This document shows, piece after piece, positions 31,761 through 44,900 of a stretch of 64,000 bases of DNA; the stretch's first letter is position 1, and each line of letters opens with the position of its first letter. Source of the stretch: Chlorella sorokiniana. Its lineage: Eukaryota; Chlorophyta; Trebouxiophyceae; Chlorellales; Chlorellaceae. The notes beneath the pieces were generated by a model, which saw only the letters and a program-made list of their open reading frames with translations, was not told where the DNA came from and ran no database searches. A program made the position numbers and the translations under genes. The stretch spans positions 1,054,001 through 1,118,000 of the forward strand of contig CP084610.1 in NCBI GenBank assembly GCA_025917655.1, in the 5' to 3' direction.

Positions 31761-31913
31761 GCCACGGCCGGTGTTTGTGCGGTACCATTTGTGATGGCCG
31801 ACTATTTGCTTCCCGATCCCTTGCCTCCTTTATTCACAGATGCCTTGCCCAAGGGCACGTTTGCAGTTGAGTTGGCTGTAAGAACTACACGCCACTATGC
31901 CAGCAGTGGGTAG
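31761..31913 (+). CDS. Terminal exon of an unrecognised plus-strand gene
   Basis: After an acceptor (CCTCCCGCAG) a frame of 50 codons runs to TAG at 31911-31913. It reads ATAGVCAVPFVMADYLLPDP, then LPPLFTDALPKGTFAVELAV and RTTRHYASSG. It begins at a codon boundary and has protein-like composition. Its stop codon faces the convergent stop of the SDR gene 50 bp away, consistent with a real 3' end. Possible upstream exons are 29266-29336 and about 31100-31160 (VRGVASHDLLAAVFGNTPE, before GTAAGG), but I could not join them in frame. If they belong together, the satellite and the MRP RNA lie in introns of this gene. The family is not recognised. Confidence 0.45.
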   Translation, partial: ATAGVCAVPFVMADYLLPDPLPPLFTDALPKGTFAVELAVRTTRHYASSG

Positions 31914-31963
31914 GGCGTTTAGGGTGTCGGTGCATGCGGCAGGCTCAATCCTGCCTGCCCTCT

Positions 31964-33557
31964 TTATTCCCATGGGGTTTGCATCTTATTCAGAACCACC
32001 TCCACCGGGTCGGCATTGGAGCTGAGGCGGAAGGGTAACAGCGCCGCTTGCGCCACGTCCTCCGGCGTGATCATCAGCTCAGGCTTCATGCGGTCGTAGC
32101 GGGTGCCGCCCTGGCTCACATCACGGGAGGGGGAGCGGCGGCGCAATCAGGCGCAACCAGCGGCATTGCGCCGTGGCGGCTGCTACGCTACGCATCTCAA
32201 GAGGCTGTGGGATGGGGCCCCGGGCGCACCTGCACGGCTGCCATGTCTGTGGCAATGTGCGCTGGCTCGATCAGCGTGACCTTGATGCCGTGACCTCGCA
32301 GGGCCTGTTTTGCGCAGCAAGCACAGCGCTCAGCAGGCGGGGCATGCCCGTGCAGCTCTGTAGGCGGCGTGGCTCAACGGCGGGCACGCTTTCCCCTCTC
32401 CCAACGGGGCAGGCTGCTGCTGCCAGCCCCACCTCGTAGCAGGCGGTGCTCCAGCCGCGCATGGCCCACTTGGTGGCCGAGTAGCTGCCCTCGTCAGCCA
32501 CCCCCTTGAGCCCCGCCACCGACCCGATGTTCACAATCTGGCCGACGCCTGCAGTGGGCGGCGGTACCGCGGCCCGTGGCAGCGCCGCGCTGAAGGGAGC
32601 GTTTTCCGGGGCTCAGCACGCATCTGGCAGGTGGGCCGCCAGGTGGGCGTCGAGACGAGCCGTGCCGCCCGCCCACCTTCCTTGGCCATGGCCGGAGCCA
32701 GCAAGCGGGTGAGCCGCATGGCGGCCAAGCAGTTGAGCCTGTGGGGTGGTAAGGGGCTGGCCAGGCCGCCTCAGCAGAACCTGCCACGCGCTCATCAGGC
32801 CAAGCCCACGCCAAGCCTGGGTCCTTTGGGATGAAGACAGCGGCAGCAGGGTCTGGAGCCCCCACTCACTGCAGCGCCTTGTCCCAGGCTTGCGGGTCGC
32901 CCTCCAAAAAGTCGACCCTGCCGGGGTCGGGATAGGAGGCGGCGCAGTTGACGAGCACACCCACGCCGCCGTGCTGGCGCAGCAGCTCGGCGGCCAGGGC
33001 GTCGACCTGCGGGGGGCCAGGGGCGGGACGGCCTGGATGCTCGCAGTACATGATTGCTCAATGGCTGAAGCCTGGGCAGAGGGAGGAGAGTTTTGAGCAC
33101 TGAGCAGCTCAGAGAGCGGCGGTAAGCGCCCCAGCAGCTCAGCAAAGGCAGCAGCTGCCGCGCGGCCTGCGCTGCGCGCCTGGCGTGGGTCGCTGAGGTC
33201 GCAGGGGTGGGTGCTGACCCCGGCGGCGCCGCAGCGCCTGCACGCGTCCGCGGTGCCCCGCAGGGAGCCCTCGCTGCGCGCCACCAGCCACACGTGGGCG
33301 CCCTGCCGGGCCAGGGCCTCCGCGATGGCGGCGCCTGCAGAGCGGCGGGGCGGCGGGGTGGGACGGGATCTGCCGCGCAGCTGGCTGGCAGCACCGCCCC
33401 ACCCCCAGCCTGCATCAAATTCGATTTTGTCTGCTCGGTTGGGCAGCACTGTTGAAGCGGGCAAATCGGCTGGAGGCCGGTGGTGGCCAACCTTGGAGCA
33501 CCCCTCACCGACTCCCTTGGATGCTCCTGTGACGAGAGCCTTCTTGCCTGATAGCAT
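31964..33557 (-). CDS. Short-chain dehydrogenase/reductase (classical SDR)
   Basis: This is an NAD(P)H-dependent oxidoreductase with a Rossmann fold. The ATG at 33557 gives MLSGKKALVTGASKGVGEG, with the TGxxxGxG nucleotide motif. The next exon, AGAAIAEALARQGAHVWLVA, ends strand 2 in ARSEG; the Arg there favours NADPH. VGVLVNCAASYPDPGRVDF corresponds to the NNAG region. IVNIGSVAGLKGVADEGSYS followed by ATKWAMRGWS gives the catalytic Ser and the YxxxK pair. RGHGIKVTLIEPAHIATDMA is the strand-6 region. The C-terminal exon is RYDRMKPELMITPEDVAQAA, and the protein ends NKMQTPWE at TAA 31964. About seven exons. The active site is complete, but the substrate cannot be assigned. Confidence 0.87.
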
Positions 33558-33802
33558 GACTGACAGCAGCAGCAGCGGCAGTTACTGAACAATGAATTGA
33601 ACAACATGATCGTGCGCATTGGGCTGGGGCGCACTTGTCAAAAGGCCAGCATGGCGGGCGGTGCATGCCAAGCGGGTGCTGCGGGGCACGGACCAGCCAA
33701 TGGATGAAGGGCATCGCTAAACACTGAAAGAAAGCCATATGGGACAAGTACACTGGAAAACTGGTAGCAGAGGATACCCTGAAAGAATGTAGAGATGTAA
33801 GC

Positions 33803-36800
33803 TTATTGTATGCGTTGCCAGCAAGCTTCGAACAATAAAGCGGGGACGGCTGGCTCAGTTTGGGAGGGGCGAGGGCGCGGGGCGGCCTTGCGGGCGGGCG
33901 GCACGCGGCGCGCCTCCACCTGAGAGGCATGCAGGTCTGGCTTGTCTGCCGGCAGGCCGCCCACCAGCCAGCCGGTGGCGTTGCACTGTGGGCCCGAGAA
34001 GGCGCCCACAAAGTTGAGGAGCGGGCCAAAGCTGCAGTCTGGCAGGGGCAGCAGCGCGGGGGCAGGCGCCTCCTCCTGCTGGGCCAGCCGTCGCCCCCAC
34101 GCCCAAGCACCCGCCAAGGGCGCGAGGCCTGGCGGCTCGCTGCCGCTCCAGCTGCTGCTTGATCGCCGGCTCAGCAGCCTGCGCCCCACCAGCGGCGGCT
34201 GCGCCTGCTCCGCATCTGGCGACGGCTCCGGCGCCGGGGCCGGGGCCGGGGCCACCGCCTCCACCCCTCCCGCCCGCAGGTTCCAGAACGTGGTTTGCCG
34301 CCCGCTGTGCGCCCGCGGTCGCCGCGCCCGCCCGCGTCGAAGGGTCGCTGCCCCGCCCCCATTGCCAGCTGCGTGAACAGGTTGCCCCACGGCCCAGACC
34401 GGTGCAGGTCGAGGTTGAGGTCGGCGCCGCCGCCGCGGGCCACCACGTTGAGCAGCGCGCCATTCTCCAGCGACACGTCGTGGTAGTAGGGGGCCGCCAC
34501 GTTGAACCTGGGGGCGCAAGGGGGCGTGGGGGCGCGGGGTGGGGGATGGGTGGTGGTGGGTGGCGGTGGGTGGGGGTTGCAAGGGGGCACAAGGGTTGCA
34601 AGGGGGATCAAGGCAGGGAGCAGACGTTGGGAGTTGAGCGGCGGCTTTTGTATACGCCCCTGAGCCCCTCGGCAGACCATGGGTGGGCCACAATGGAGGG
34701 GAGTCTAGGCACGGTCACAGGGAGGGAGAGGCGGAGCGGAAGCAGCACGAGGCGGCCAAGCACAGCAGCAGGGGCCGCGCTCCCCATGTGTGCCATGCCA
34801 AGGAAACCAGGCCCTCCATGGCCGCATTATCACCACCCCCTCCCCCTCTCCAACAAACAAACAAACAAAGAAGAAAGCAAAACGCAGCAAGCCGGTTCAC
34901 CGTGTGAGCAGGTTGGCGTGGCCCGGCTGAGCGCCAGCGCGTGGTGCCCGTTGACGCGCCTGCTGTCGTCGGGCAGCCAGCGCGGCTGCGTTACGTCGAC
35001 GGTGATGTCTGCGGGGGCGGGGGCGGGGGCGGCGTGCTGCGGGGCTGAGATCACGAGCGCTGGGGGCCAGGCGCCGCAGGGCGCAGCGCGCCCTGCCCGC
35101 CCCACAACCCCACCCACCCCCTTACATACACACACATGCACACCTGTTTGCATGTGGTTCTCTTACTTGCATGTGCGCCCCACCACTTCCTACCCCACGC
35201 GAATCCACACCCCAGGCTTACCCACATGAGCTACATCACCCGCCCAACACCCACCCACCCACCTGTGAACGTGGACCTGTCCACGCCCCGCGCCCGCACC
35301 GCGTTGTCGGCATTCAGGATGCGCACGCCCCGCACCCACATCCGCGCCGCGTGCTCCAGGTGCAGCGCGTTGCGGCCGCGCTCCGTGAGGTGGGGCCCCG
35401 CGGCGGTGTGGCTGCGGCGCCGGGGAACAACACAAGCGAGAGGCGGTTGGGCATGGGCGCCCCACGACTGGAGGCAGCTGGAAGTGAGGTGCACGTGGGG
35501 ATGCGGCAGGCGGGGTGCAGGCGGCGGGGACCATGGGAGGCTGGGAGCGGCCCGTGAGGCAACCCGGCACCCCTGAAGCTGGCTAAGGGGGCGGGGGGGC
35601 GGGGGCGGGGGCGGGGGCGGGGGCCCGCGCCTGGGGCAGCCGGCGCGTGGTGCGGTCGAGGGGGTGCGGCGGGTAGTCCCCACCTGAAGGCGATGGTGAG
35701 GTGCTCCACGCCGCCGTCCGTCACGCTCGGCTGCCATCTGTGCAGCACCCCCGCCACTGAGACTTGACTGCACCCACGCGGGGAGGGTGGCGGCAGCGCG
35801 GGCAAGGCAGGGTGGGTGGTGTCCTCCCGGCTCTGGCCACCGCGCGGCGGCCGGGTGGAGTTTGTTGCGATGGGGGGGGTGGAGACATCGCTGCGGTGTG
35901 TGGGAGGGGCCTTGTGGGGAAGGAAAGGGGGCGGGTTCACCTGGGAAGGGCATCTCCCTGTCCAGGGCCACCCAGTCGTCGCCGATGGAGGCCACCCTGT
36001 GAAGCAGCAAGGAAGGGGGAGGCAGCGGGAGAGGGATGCGCCATCTCTGGCATCCCAGCTCAAACGAGTGCTGAGCGCACCAAACGGGCAGCGTCTGCCC
36101 TCCACAGCAGCACTCGCGAAACATCCCCTGCAACAGAGGCAGCTGCCAGCGATGTGATGCCGCGGCAGCTCAGCGGCGCCCACCGAGCCGTGAAGGCGAC
36201 GTCGTCGCTCCCCACCACCTCCCCCGGCCGCCCGCTGTCCGCCAGGCCGTCGCCGTAGATGAAGGCGACGATGCTGCCGTTGGGGGCGGCCTGCAGCTGG
36301 GCCGCGCCGCCGCCCCCGCCGGCCCGCGTATCCGCGGCAGCAGCGGCCGCCGCGACTGAGGTCTCTGGCGCCTCGTCCGACAGCCCCTCCTCCACATCCT
36401 GGTCGGCGGGGCGGGTGTCTGCAGCCCGCAGGGCGACAGCTTTCAACACGCCAGCCACAGGGCGGGCCCATAGGGTGAAGGGGACGGTAGCAACGGCAGG
36501 TGCGGCCACGCGGCAGCACGGCGAGCGGCGTTGGCGGCGCACCCGTGGATGCGTCGCTGATCATGATGCGGACCCACTGGCCGAGACGGAACTTGGAGGT
36601 GGAGTCGACCTGGGGGCAGGGGCAGGGGATGCCAGCCGCGGGCGCTTCGAGGTGGGACAGCCAGCGAACGCCCGCGCGTACGGGTCCGCTGCTGTGGCGC
36701 CGCCCAGGCTGCTGCTCTGCACCTGGATTGCCGGCTGGCTCGCAACCCTCCAGCGCAGCACTCACCGTCAGCACAACCGCCTCCTGTGCCACGCTGCCCT

Positions 36801-38068
36801 TGACGGTCGCCAGCAGCGTGGATCGGTCGCTGCCTCGTTGGCGCTGCCCGCTGCATGGGGAGGCGATGTGGGGCGGGGGATAGGCAGGGGGACAGGGTTG
36901 CAACATGCTTTTCGGCCGCGCCTCAAGTGCTTCTGAGTGTAGCCCGGCAGCCACTCACGCAAACGAAATGAAGCCCCGCGCGTCAGCCATGGAGACGTCA
37001 CGGTGCCTGCAGGGCAGGGAGCAGCCCTGGGCGCCAAACCAGGCTGCCGTCCATGCAGCCAGGGCCGAGAGCGGGTGCTTGCAGGGCAGGCAGCGCGGGC
37101 GCCCACCGGAGGCATCCTGGCTCCAGGTGCCCTCGAAAAACGTCGGCGAGCGCCAGCGGTATGTAGATCGTTGTGCTGCCCTCCTGCAGCGGGGCGGGAG
37201 CGGGGCAGCGCGGCAGGGGCTTGGCAGCTCCCGCGCACCCCCGCCCAGGTGGAGCACGCAACCAGCCCTGGCAGCAGCGCTCCCATCCGCCGCGGCTCAC
37301 TCCGGCGCCGCGGATGACGATGTTTGGCTTGGTGATGGTCAGGGGTCGAGTGAGGAGATATGTGCCGGCAGGGAGGAAAACGACGCCGCCGTTGTCGCCC
37401 TCGTGAGCGGCATCAAGGGCGGCCTGCACGGCAGGGACGCGCCTTGGGTGGGCAGCCGCACCGGCGCAAAGGAGCAGGCCCCGCGTGGGCGTTGCAAGGA
37501 CGATTCGCACCTGCAGCGCCGCCGTGTCGTTTGCCACGCCGTCGCCCAGGGCACCGAAATCGCGGGCGTTGAAAGCGACTGGCGGCGAGGGAGCGGCACC
37601 TGCCCGCCTGCAGCAGAAGCAAGAGGGTATCCTGGTCGCCAGCTGCAGAGCGGGGGCGCGCACAGCAGAGCCCTGGGCAGCCTGGTTCACCCATGTAGCC
37701 CGCCTGGCTCCAATCCAGGCCCCGGCCCGGCGGCAGCTCGGTCAGCGGCGGCAGGAGGGGCGGCGGCTGGCTGCCGCCTGACGTTAAGTCCGCATCAAAA
37801 GTGAGTCCTGCACCATCAAAGCGCAACGGGCCAGGCAAGGCGGGTCAGGAAGCTGCAGCTGCCGGCGAGCCGACATAGGCTTCCAAACCGGCGGGCATTG
37901 CGTCCAGGACAGAGCGGGGCCTGCGGCAAAGCAGCTGGGCGCGGCGCAAGACTCAAACCGGCTGCGCAAGGCCTCCCGCTTGCCTGCCAACACGGCTACA
38001 AGGATGGCCAGCGCTAAACCCGCATACAGAACCACCCCGCCCGGGTGGAGCCAACCCTTTTCTGCCAT
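33803..38068 (-). CDS. Pectate-lyase-fold (parallel beta-helix) membrane-anchored protein
   Basis: The ATG at 38068 gives MAEKGWLHPGG and the single hydrophobic span GVVLYAGLALAILVAVLAGK, a signal anchor. Downstream, VAFNARDFGALGDGVANDTA and AALDAAHEGDNGGVVFLPAG are the diagnostic opening of the pectate_lyase_3 family. ITKPNIVIRGAGVSEGSTTI and the later rungs MWVRGVRILNADNAVRARGV and DITVDVTQPRWLPDDSRRVN belong to a right-handed beta-helix. Other exons include STLLATVKGSVAQEAVVLTV, RVASIGDDWVALDREMPFP, FNVAAPYYHDVSLENGALLN and LDLHRSGPWGNLFTQLAMGA. The frame then shifts to QTTFWNLRAGGVEAV, implying a missing base near 34300. The C-terminus is Pro/Ala-rich and stops at 33803. The fold is well supported. 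Whether it is a glycan-active enzyme is not shown, because catalytic residues vary in this family. Confidence 0.78.
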
Positions 38069-38934
38069 CTTCCCAGGGATTCCTTATTTACCAGGCGGCA
38101 TTAAACTGCTTAAAGGATCAATACTCCTGCAAGAAATTGACAGACACCGCGGGCCGCGGTGGGAGTGTGGGTGCTCCTCCAGGCCACTTTCAGCCAGGAA
38201 ACTTTAATTTTGTTGGTGGTTCTGTGCAACGTGTCGAGCTGGCTCATGAAGTTGGGCACAGAAGAGGAGGCTGACGTGGAGGGTGGGCGGTGGCGCCAGT
38301 CCCGAGAAAATGGACAGGCTCCTTTCATGCCTCTGCTTGCACCTGGGTGAGTTCTTGAAGGGTTGATGTTACACAGTGATAGTAGCACTCTATTAAATTC
38401 GACTCAGGACAAAATGAGCAGCCTTAAAAGTGGGCGGCGGTGCAGGACCCACACCACAACTGGGCAGGACATCACCAAAGGCGCAGAGGGGGAAGGGAAG
38501 GCGTACAAACAGACAGGGGAAGGGGTGGCCTGGAATCAGAGCGGCGCCGGAAGTGGTACTTTAAAAACAGCCGAGAGATCGGCGCAGATGGAAGCGGTCA
38601 AGACGCAGGGAGCACAGGGGACGGGATTGGAGTTTCACCGTGGGTTGGGATCGGCAGGGAATGCTCGGCATGGCATGAATCGGCAGGACAATGCTCGGCA
38701 TGGCATAAAAGGGGGCATTAGTAATTAAAATTCGAAGCCGGAACGACAATCATGAATTTGAGGGTGAGTTTCGGTTCGGGCTAGAGGGGAGGAGGGGGAG
38801 ACGGGGGAAGGGGGAAAGGGGCGTGCATTCGTTTGCGGCTGGCCCAGGAGAGGGCGCAAAGGCCGGGGCCCACTGCTGGTGCCAGATGAGCCCCCTGGCC
38901 TGCCAGGCCCCGGGTGCAGCAGCAGCTCGCACGC
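38069..38934. other. Intergenic, no gene supported
   Basis: The part next to 38068 is the promoter side of the beta-helix gene, and the part near 38934 is the 3' region of the ABC transporter. GGAATGCTCGGCATGGCATGA and similar short direct repeats occur at 38657-38705. No coding sequence is convincing. Confidence 0.5.
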
Positions 38935-41900
38935 TCAGGGCTGGGTGGTGACCAGGGAGGCGAGGCCGCCAGCGGCGTCGCCGCCCTCCAGCGAGCGCCG
39001 CGTCTCCTCCAGCGAGGGGCGGGGCTTGAAGCCGATGCGCTGCCCGCGCGCCCGCTCGTCCATGAAGTCGGCGGCCATCTTGCGCAGCGCGGCGGCGGAG
39101 GCGGCGCCCGTCTTCTCCACCAGCGAGGAGAAGGCGGAGCTGGGGTTGGCCAGCAGGTCGGAGGGGGTGCCCATCTCGGCCACCTCGCCCGCGTCCATCA
39201 CAATGACCAGGTCGGAGCGAATGACGTTGTCCAGCCTGGACGGGGGGACGGGGGGAGCAGGGCAGCCGGGTCAGAGCGTGCTCAGCAGCCGGTGCAGCGG
39301 GCCACGCGCACGCCAGCCAGGCACCCAGAGCAGCGACGCTGCCCAGCCGACGGCTTCAGCCCGCCCCGCCCACCTGTGCGCGATGGTGAGGGTGGTGCGC
39401 TCCGAGAAGATGCGCTCGATGATCTCCAGCACGTGCGCCTCGGTGTGGGGGTCCATGGCGGCGGTGGCCTCGTCCAGGCACAGCACCGGCACCTTCTTCA
39501 GCGCGGCGCGCGCCAGGCACATGAGCTGCTGCTGGCCGATGGACCAGGCGTTGCCGCCGGTGCCGTCCAGCTGGGCGTCAAGGCCGCCGCAGGCCTTGAC
39601 CTGGGGGAGGAAGGTTGGGGTTGGGGGTTGAGGGGCGTCAGAGGCTGCAGGGGCGAGCCATGGCTTGCTGCCGCTGGCTTCAGAACCAGGTGCCCCCCCA
39701 CACACACACACAAAAACACATGAGGCCTTGGCCCCCGCCCCACCTGCTCCTCGAGGCCGCAGTCGCGCAGCGCCTCCCACAGGATGGCGTCGTGGCCGAA
39801 CTCGCCAAAGGGGTCGAGGTTGGAGCGCACGGTGCCGGAGAAGACAACGGGCTCCTGGGGGATGACGGAGAGGCCGCGGCGCAGCTGCTCCAGGCTGAGG
39901 GTGGACACGTCGACGCCGTCCAGCGTGATGGCGCCGCTCTCCAGGTTGAACATGCGGTACAGCGCCAGCAGCAGGGTGGACTTGCCGGAGCCGGTGCGGC
40001 CCACCACGCCCACCTTGTCGCCGCTCTTGATCTTGAAGGAGACGCCGCGCAGGGCGGGGGCAGGTGGGGCGCGTACTTCATCACCACCTGCAGGCACACC
40101 AACGAGAGGGGGCGGGGGGGGTGAGATGCAGGCAAGATGCAGCCATGCCATGAGCAGGGAGCCAGGCGCACGGGTTGCCTGCAGCTCAAGACCATGCAAG
40201 CCGCCCGAGCGCAGCCAGCGGCAGGCACGGGGCAGCGGCCACCCACCTGGTTGAACTCCAGGTTGCCGGTGCGGGGCCAGCCCTGGGGCAGCTTGTGGCT
40301 GCCGGTGGGCACGATGGCCATGTCCTCCTCCTGCACAAGAAGAAAGCAGGAAGGCAGGGCCGGCAGTGAGCACAGGCAGGGTGGGCGGCACGGCTGTGGA
40401 GCAGCGGCAGCAGTCAGCCCCTCGCCCTGTTCCCGCCAGGGCAGCATCCGAGCAGGCAGGGCAGCGTGGCGCCCAACCCCTCCCCCTGGCCGCTCACCGT
40501 CAGGGTGGGCACCACCTTGCCGGCGGTGCCGCGGCTCTTCTTGGCCTTGTCCTCGGGGTCGGCGGGGGCGCCGGGCAGGGCGGGCGGGTCCAGGGTGCCG
40601 GCCTCCTGGGGGTGTGGTTGGCCAGCCAGGCCACCTTCTCCACGGAGCCAAACAGGCCGATGGACTCAGCCAGCAGGCGGATGGACCAGGTGCTGCAGGG
40701 GGACCAAGGCAGGGCGGCGGGGAGTTAGAAAAGGTAGGCACAGCAGGCGTGGCTAGCCCGCCCCTGCTTGACTGGCGAAGCAGCGCGCAGCCAGCGGAGC
40801 ATGATTCCACAGCGGCAGCGGCAGCGGCGGCGTTTGCCCCCGACTCACTAGAAGACAAGCATCTGGATGGACTGGGAGAAGGCGAGGCCGACGGAGGAGG
40901 AACCCAGGTCCTTCCACATGCCGATGCCGAAGGAGGCCACCGACAGCACCATGCAGGCACCGAAGAAATCGCAGATGAAGGCCAGCCAGAGGTTGAGGCA
41001 CTCGGCGCCAAACAGCGCGCGGTGGGCGTCGTCGACGTACTGCATGGGGCGGGTGTGTGGGGGGGGGGGTGCGGGTGTGTGGGTGGGGAATGGTGATGGG
41101 GGCGCATCGTTGGGCCAGCAATCGTGCAAGCTGCTACAGGTGGCGCGTTGGTCACTGCTGCCCGCCCAGCCAGCCACTTCACGCACACCCTGCACCAGCG
41201 CCCCATAGAGCAGCCGCACCTCGCTGGTGATGTGTGTGAAGTACTGCTGCTTGTTGTAGGCCTGGATGACGCCCAGGCCGTCCAGGGCCTCGGCAATCAG
41301 GGTCACCACATCGCCTGGGGGATGGAGGGGCAGGCGCAGCCGGATTCGGTCAGCGAGCATGCCGCATGCAGCGCGGGGCACACAGTGAACCGCAGACCAG
41401 GTGCGTGTACCGTGCAGTCGCAGCGCTGCAGCCCGCCCGCAGCCCCAGCCCCTCACCGGCGGTGCCCATGCGCAGCTTCTTGAGGTGGGTGGCGGCGGGG
41501 AGGTAGACGGCCAGCATGATGCCGGAGACGGTGAAGAGGGCGCCGGCCATGGCGGAGAAGAGGGGGATGGTGACGGAGACGGTGATGGTGGTGGCCAGCA
41601 GGATGAGCCCATAGATGCCGGCGTAGTAGAGGGCGTCGGGCAGCGCGTCGTCCATCACGTCCTGGTCCTTGGTGAAGGAGACGAGCAGGTCGCCCACGGG
41701 GGTGGTCAGGAAGAAGCCCAGCGGCGCGTACAGCACGCGGTGGATGGACTTGGCGTGCTGGCGCTGGCTGGAGCCGTTGCACCACATGTATAGCGCCGCG
41801 CCGCGGAAGAACATGAGGCCGATGAAGAAGGCGAGGCCCAGCACGCCGTACCACTGCACGTAGAACATGGGGCCGCAGGGCTCGTCGCCGGCGTCGATGC

Positions 41901-44900
41901 AGTCCTGGCCGTACTTGTTGTACTGGTCGCGCGTCCACCAGCGGATGAAGTAGTCGGCCAGCTGGGGCAAGCGGGAAGGGGGAAGAGCGGGAGGGATTCA
42001 GCACACTCATCACATGCAGAGAACAAGCGCCAGGCTCAGGAAGCACGGGGCTGGCAGGCTGTGCTGCCGGGCGCGAAGCAGCAGCAGCAGCGGCGGCGGC
42101 AGGCCCACCTGGCGGGAGGCCTGGGCGGACAGGAAGAAGAAGAGGGAGAAGCAGAAGACGATCCAGCCAGCGTCCCAGCAGTACTCCCAGAGGGCGGAGC
42201 GCAGGGTGAGGGAGGCGGAATGCACCTTCTTGGCCTTGTCCTCGGAGGCAACCTGGGGGCGGGCAGGGGGCAGAGGGGGCCGTCAGGGCTGTGCCGCCCT
42301 TGCTGGCTGGGGGTCCTTTTTGCGGCATCCTGCTGACCAGCTCAAGCAGCAGCCCGCGTCGCACGGCAGCGAGCACAGCCCGCCCTCAGCCCACCTGCTT
42401 GGCCTCCTTCTTGGCGGGCTTCTTCTTGGTGTCGCGCGGCTGCTCGGCGCCGCCGCCGGCGGCCAGCAGGTGGGAGGCGGGCAGGTACTTGGACAGCAGC
42501 TGCTGGGCGGCGGGGGTCCAGGGGCCAAAGTAGACGCAGGTGCCCTCGTCCATGATGGCCACCTTGTCGCACTGGGGCAGGAACTCGACCTGGCAGGCGT
42601 GGGGGAGGGGGCAGAGGGAGGAGGGGGATGGCAGGGTGAGCGGAAGGGAGTCCAGAGGCAGCAAAACACAGCAGGGAGCCGGCCAGGCCGCGGCAAAGCA
42701 CACGCAGTCCCGGGGCGGGCGGATGCGGGGCCGCCGTCGCCACCCAGCCCCCGGCTTGCCCGCTGGCACGCGGCGGCCGCCCCACCTGGTGGGTCACCAG
42801 CACGGTGGCCTTGTCGCGGAACATGCCGCGCACGCAGTGCTCGAAGATGTGGTGGGCGGTGTGGTGGTCCACCGCCGACAGCGCGTTGTCCAGCAGCACG
42901 AGGTCGCCGCCAAAGTAGGCGCAGCGGGCGAGGTTGAGGCGCTGGCGCTGGCCGCCCGACAGGTTGATGCCGCGCAGGCCCGCCTTGGTCTGGTCGCCGG
43001 CGGCCAGGATGTCCAGGTCCAGCTCCAGGGCGCAGGCGTGGAGGACGGAGGAGTAGCGGGACGCGTCCCAGGGCTGGCCAAACACGATGTTGTCGCGCAG
43101 CGACAGGTTCTGGCACCAGGCGGTCTGAGGCACGTAGGAGATCTTGCCGCCGGAGTGGGCAGTGCCCTCCACCTGCAAAGCGCGGGAGGAGCGCAGGGAG
43201 CCGGTGGGCCGGGGAAGGGGAGGGCCAAGGAAGCGGGCAAGGCGCCACATCCGTGCACCTGCTGCCACGGCTGCGTGCCCATTGTGCCCGCCGGCTCACC
43301 GTCTGCATGTTGCCCAGCAGGGCCTGGAGCAGGGAGGACTTGCCGGAGCCGACGCGGCCCACCACCGCCACCAGCTCGCCGGGCGCACGGAGAACTCGGG
43401 GACGCGGAGCTGGAAGCCAGAGGTGTCCAGCTCGTGGCGCAGCACAGCCTGCAGCGGGCGAGTTGCGGGAGGCGGGAGGTCAGCGACAGGCAGCAGCTGG
43501 CCTTGCAAGCAGCAGGCGCTGGCGAGGCAAGGAAAACAAAGCGGCGGCCTGGCGCGGCGGCGTGCCGCCGCACCCCCCGCCCCTCCCCCAGCCGCGGGCT
43601 GTGGCCCACCTTGGACAGCTGTGCGCCTGGCTTGCCCTCCAGGTCCTGACGGGGGCCACGGGCTCAGCCAGGAACTTCTCCAGGCCGCCGGTGGCGCGCA
43701 TGGCCTCCGACACGCAGCGCATCGCCTTGGGCAGCACCACGAGCGGGAAGCGCAGGATGTTGAAGAGGGAGAGCATGGTGAAGGCGGTCTGGGGGTTGAT
43801 GTACACGTTCTCGGAGGAGGAGTCGGTGTGCCACAGCTCATAGGGAACCAGCACGGCAAACAGAACCATGGGGGCACGCCAAACACCTGCGGGGTGGGCA
43901 GGGCAGCGGGGAGTGCCGGCGGTCGGCACCCGGAATGGGGGCAGAGGGCGGAGGCCGGGGGCCTGCACAGATTCCACGCAACAGCATTCTCGCTATTGCA
44001 CTCCCGGCTCACCATGGAGATGTTGATGGTCTTCACCACCGCGTTCCAGAACATGTAGTGGCGTTCGCGGGTGCGCACGTCGGACACCTGCACGGGTGGG
44101 GGTACAGGCGGGTGGCGGCAGTGAGCCGGCAAGGAGGGGCACAAGCAAAGTTGCGCAGCATGCGAAGCCAGGCATTAGCAAACAGGCTGGCGTGAAACAG
44201 CGTTTGGCTTACGTGCTTCTCGAAGAAGCGCTCCCAGGCGTAATACCTGCGAGGGGGGCATCAGCACAACACTCTCTCAGATGCAGGTGTGCTAGGATCC
44301 AGTGTTCAAGTTGGAAGGAACTGGTGCATGATGAAGCTGAACAAAGGTGCAAGCCCAACTCACTTGACCAGCTTCATGGCAGGCAGGATCTCCTGCATCA
44401 GGAGCAAGGGCAGAGGTGCAGGTGAGCAGGTGGGGCAGCAAGGAGGCGCGCTGCTGCACCCGTCCTTGCATCGTCCCCCACAACCCCGGCACACCACACC
44501 AGCCTGCTCCCCCTGGCCGCCCACCTGGATGATGGCCCAGCGCTCGGTGACGTTGGGGCCGTTCTTGACCTTGTTCTTGATGATCTGGTAGCCAAAGTAG
44601 TACTGGAGGGGCACCACGAGGCAGACGATGATGACGCCGCCGATGCTGCAGGGGGAGCCATGCAGCGTGCACACGTCAGCTTGAAGGGCACGGCGCGCGC
44701 TTTCCGATGGACGTGCGCCAAGCAGTGCATGCAAGCGGCGCCCTTGCAGAGGCGCGTCAGGCCCACCCTGCCGCGCTCACCAGTACACGCCCACCAGGGA
44801 GCCAAGCAGGGCCAGGATGGCTGCGGCCTCAACAGGGGCGCCCTGCAGGGTGGACAGGCGGCAGGGACACGGGCGCCGTGGGCAGGGGCCGTCAGCTGAG

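Noticed and set aside
39671-39720. Coding start of a second ABC gene near CA-rich intron sequence
   Set aside because: The CACACACACAAAAACAC stretch is a simple repeat in an ABCC intron; flanking exons belong to the same NBD2.
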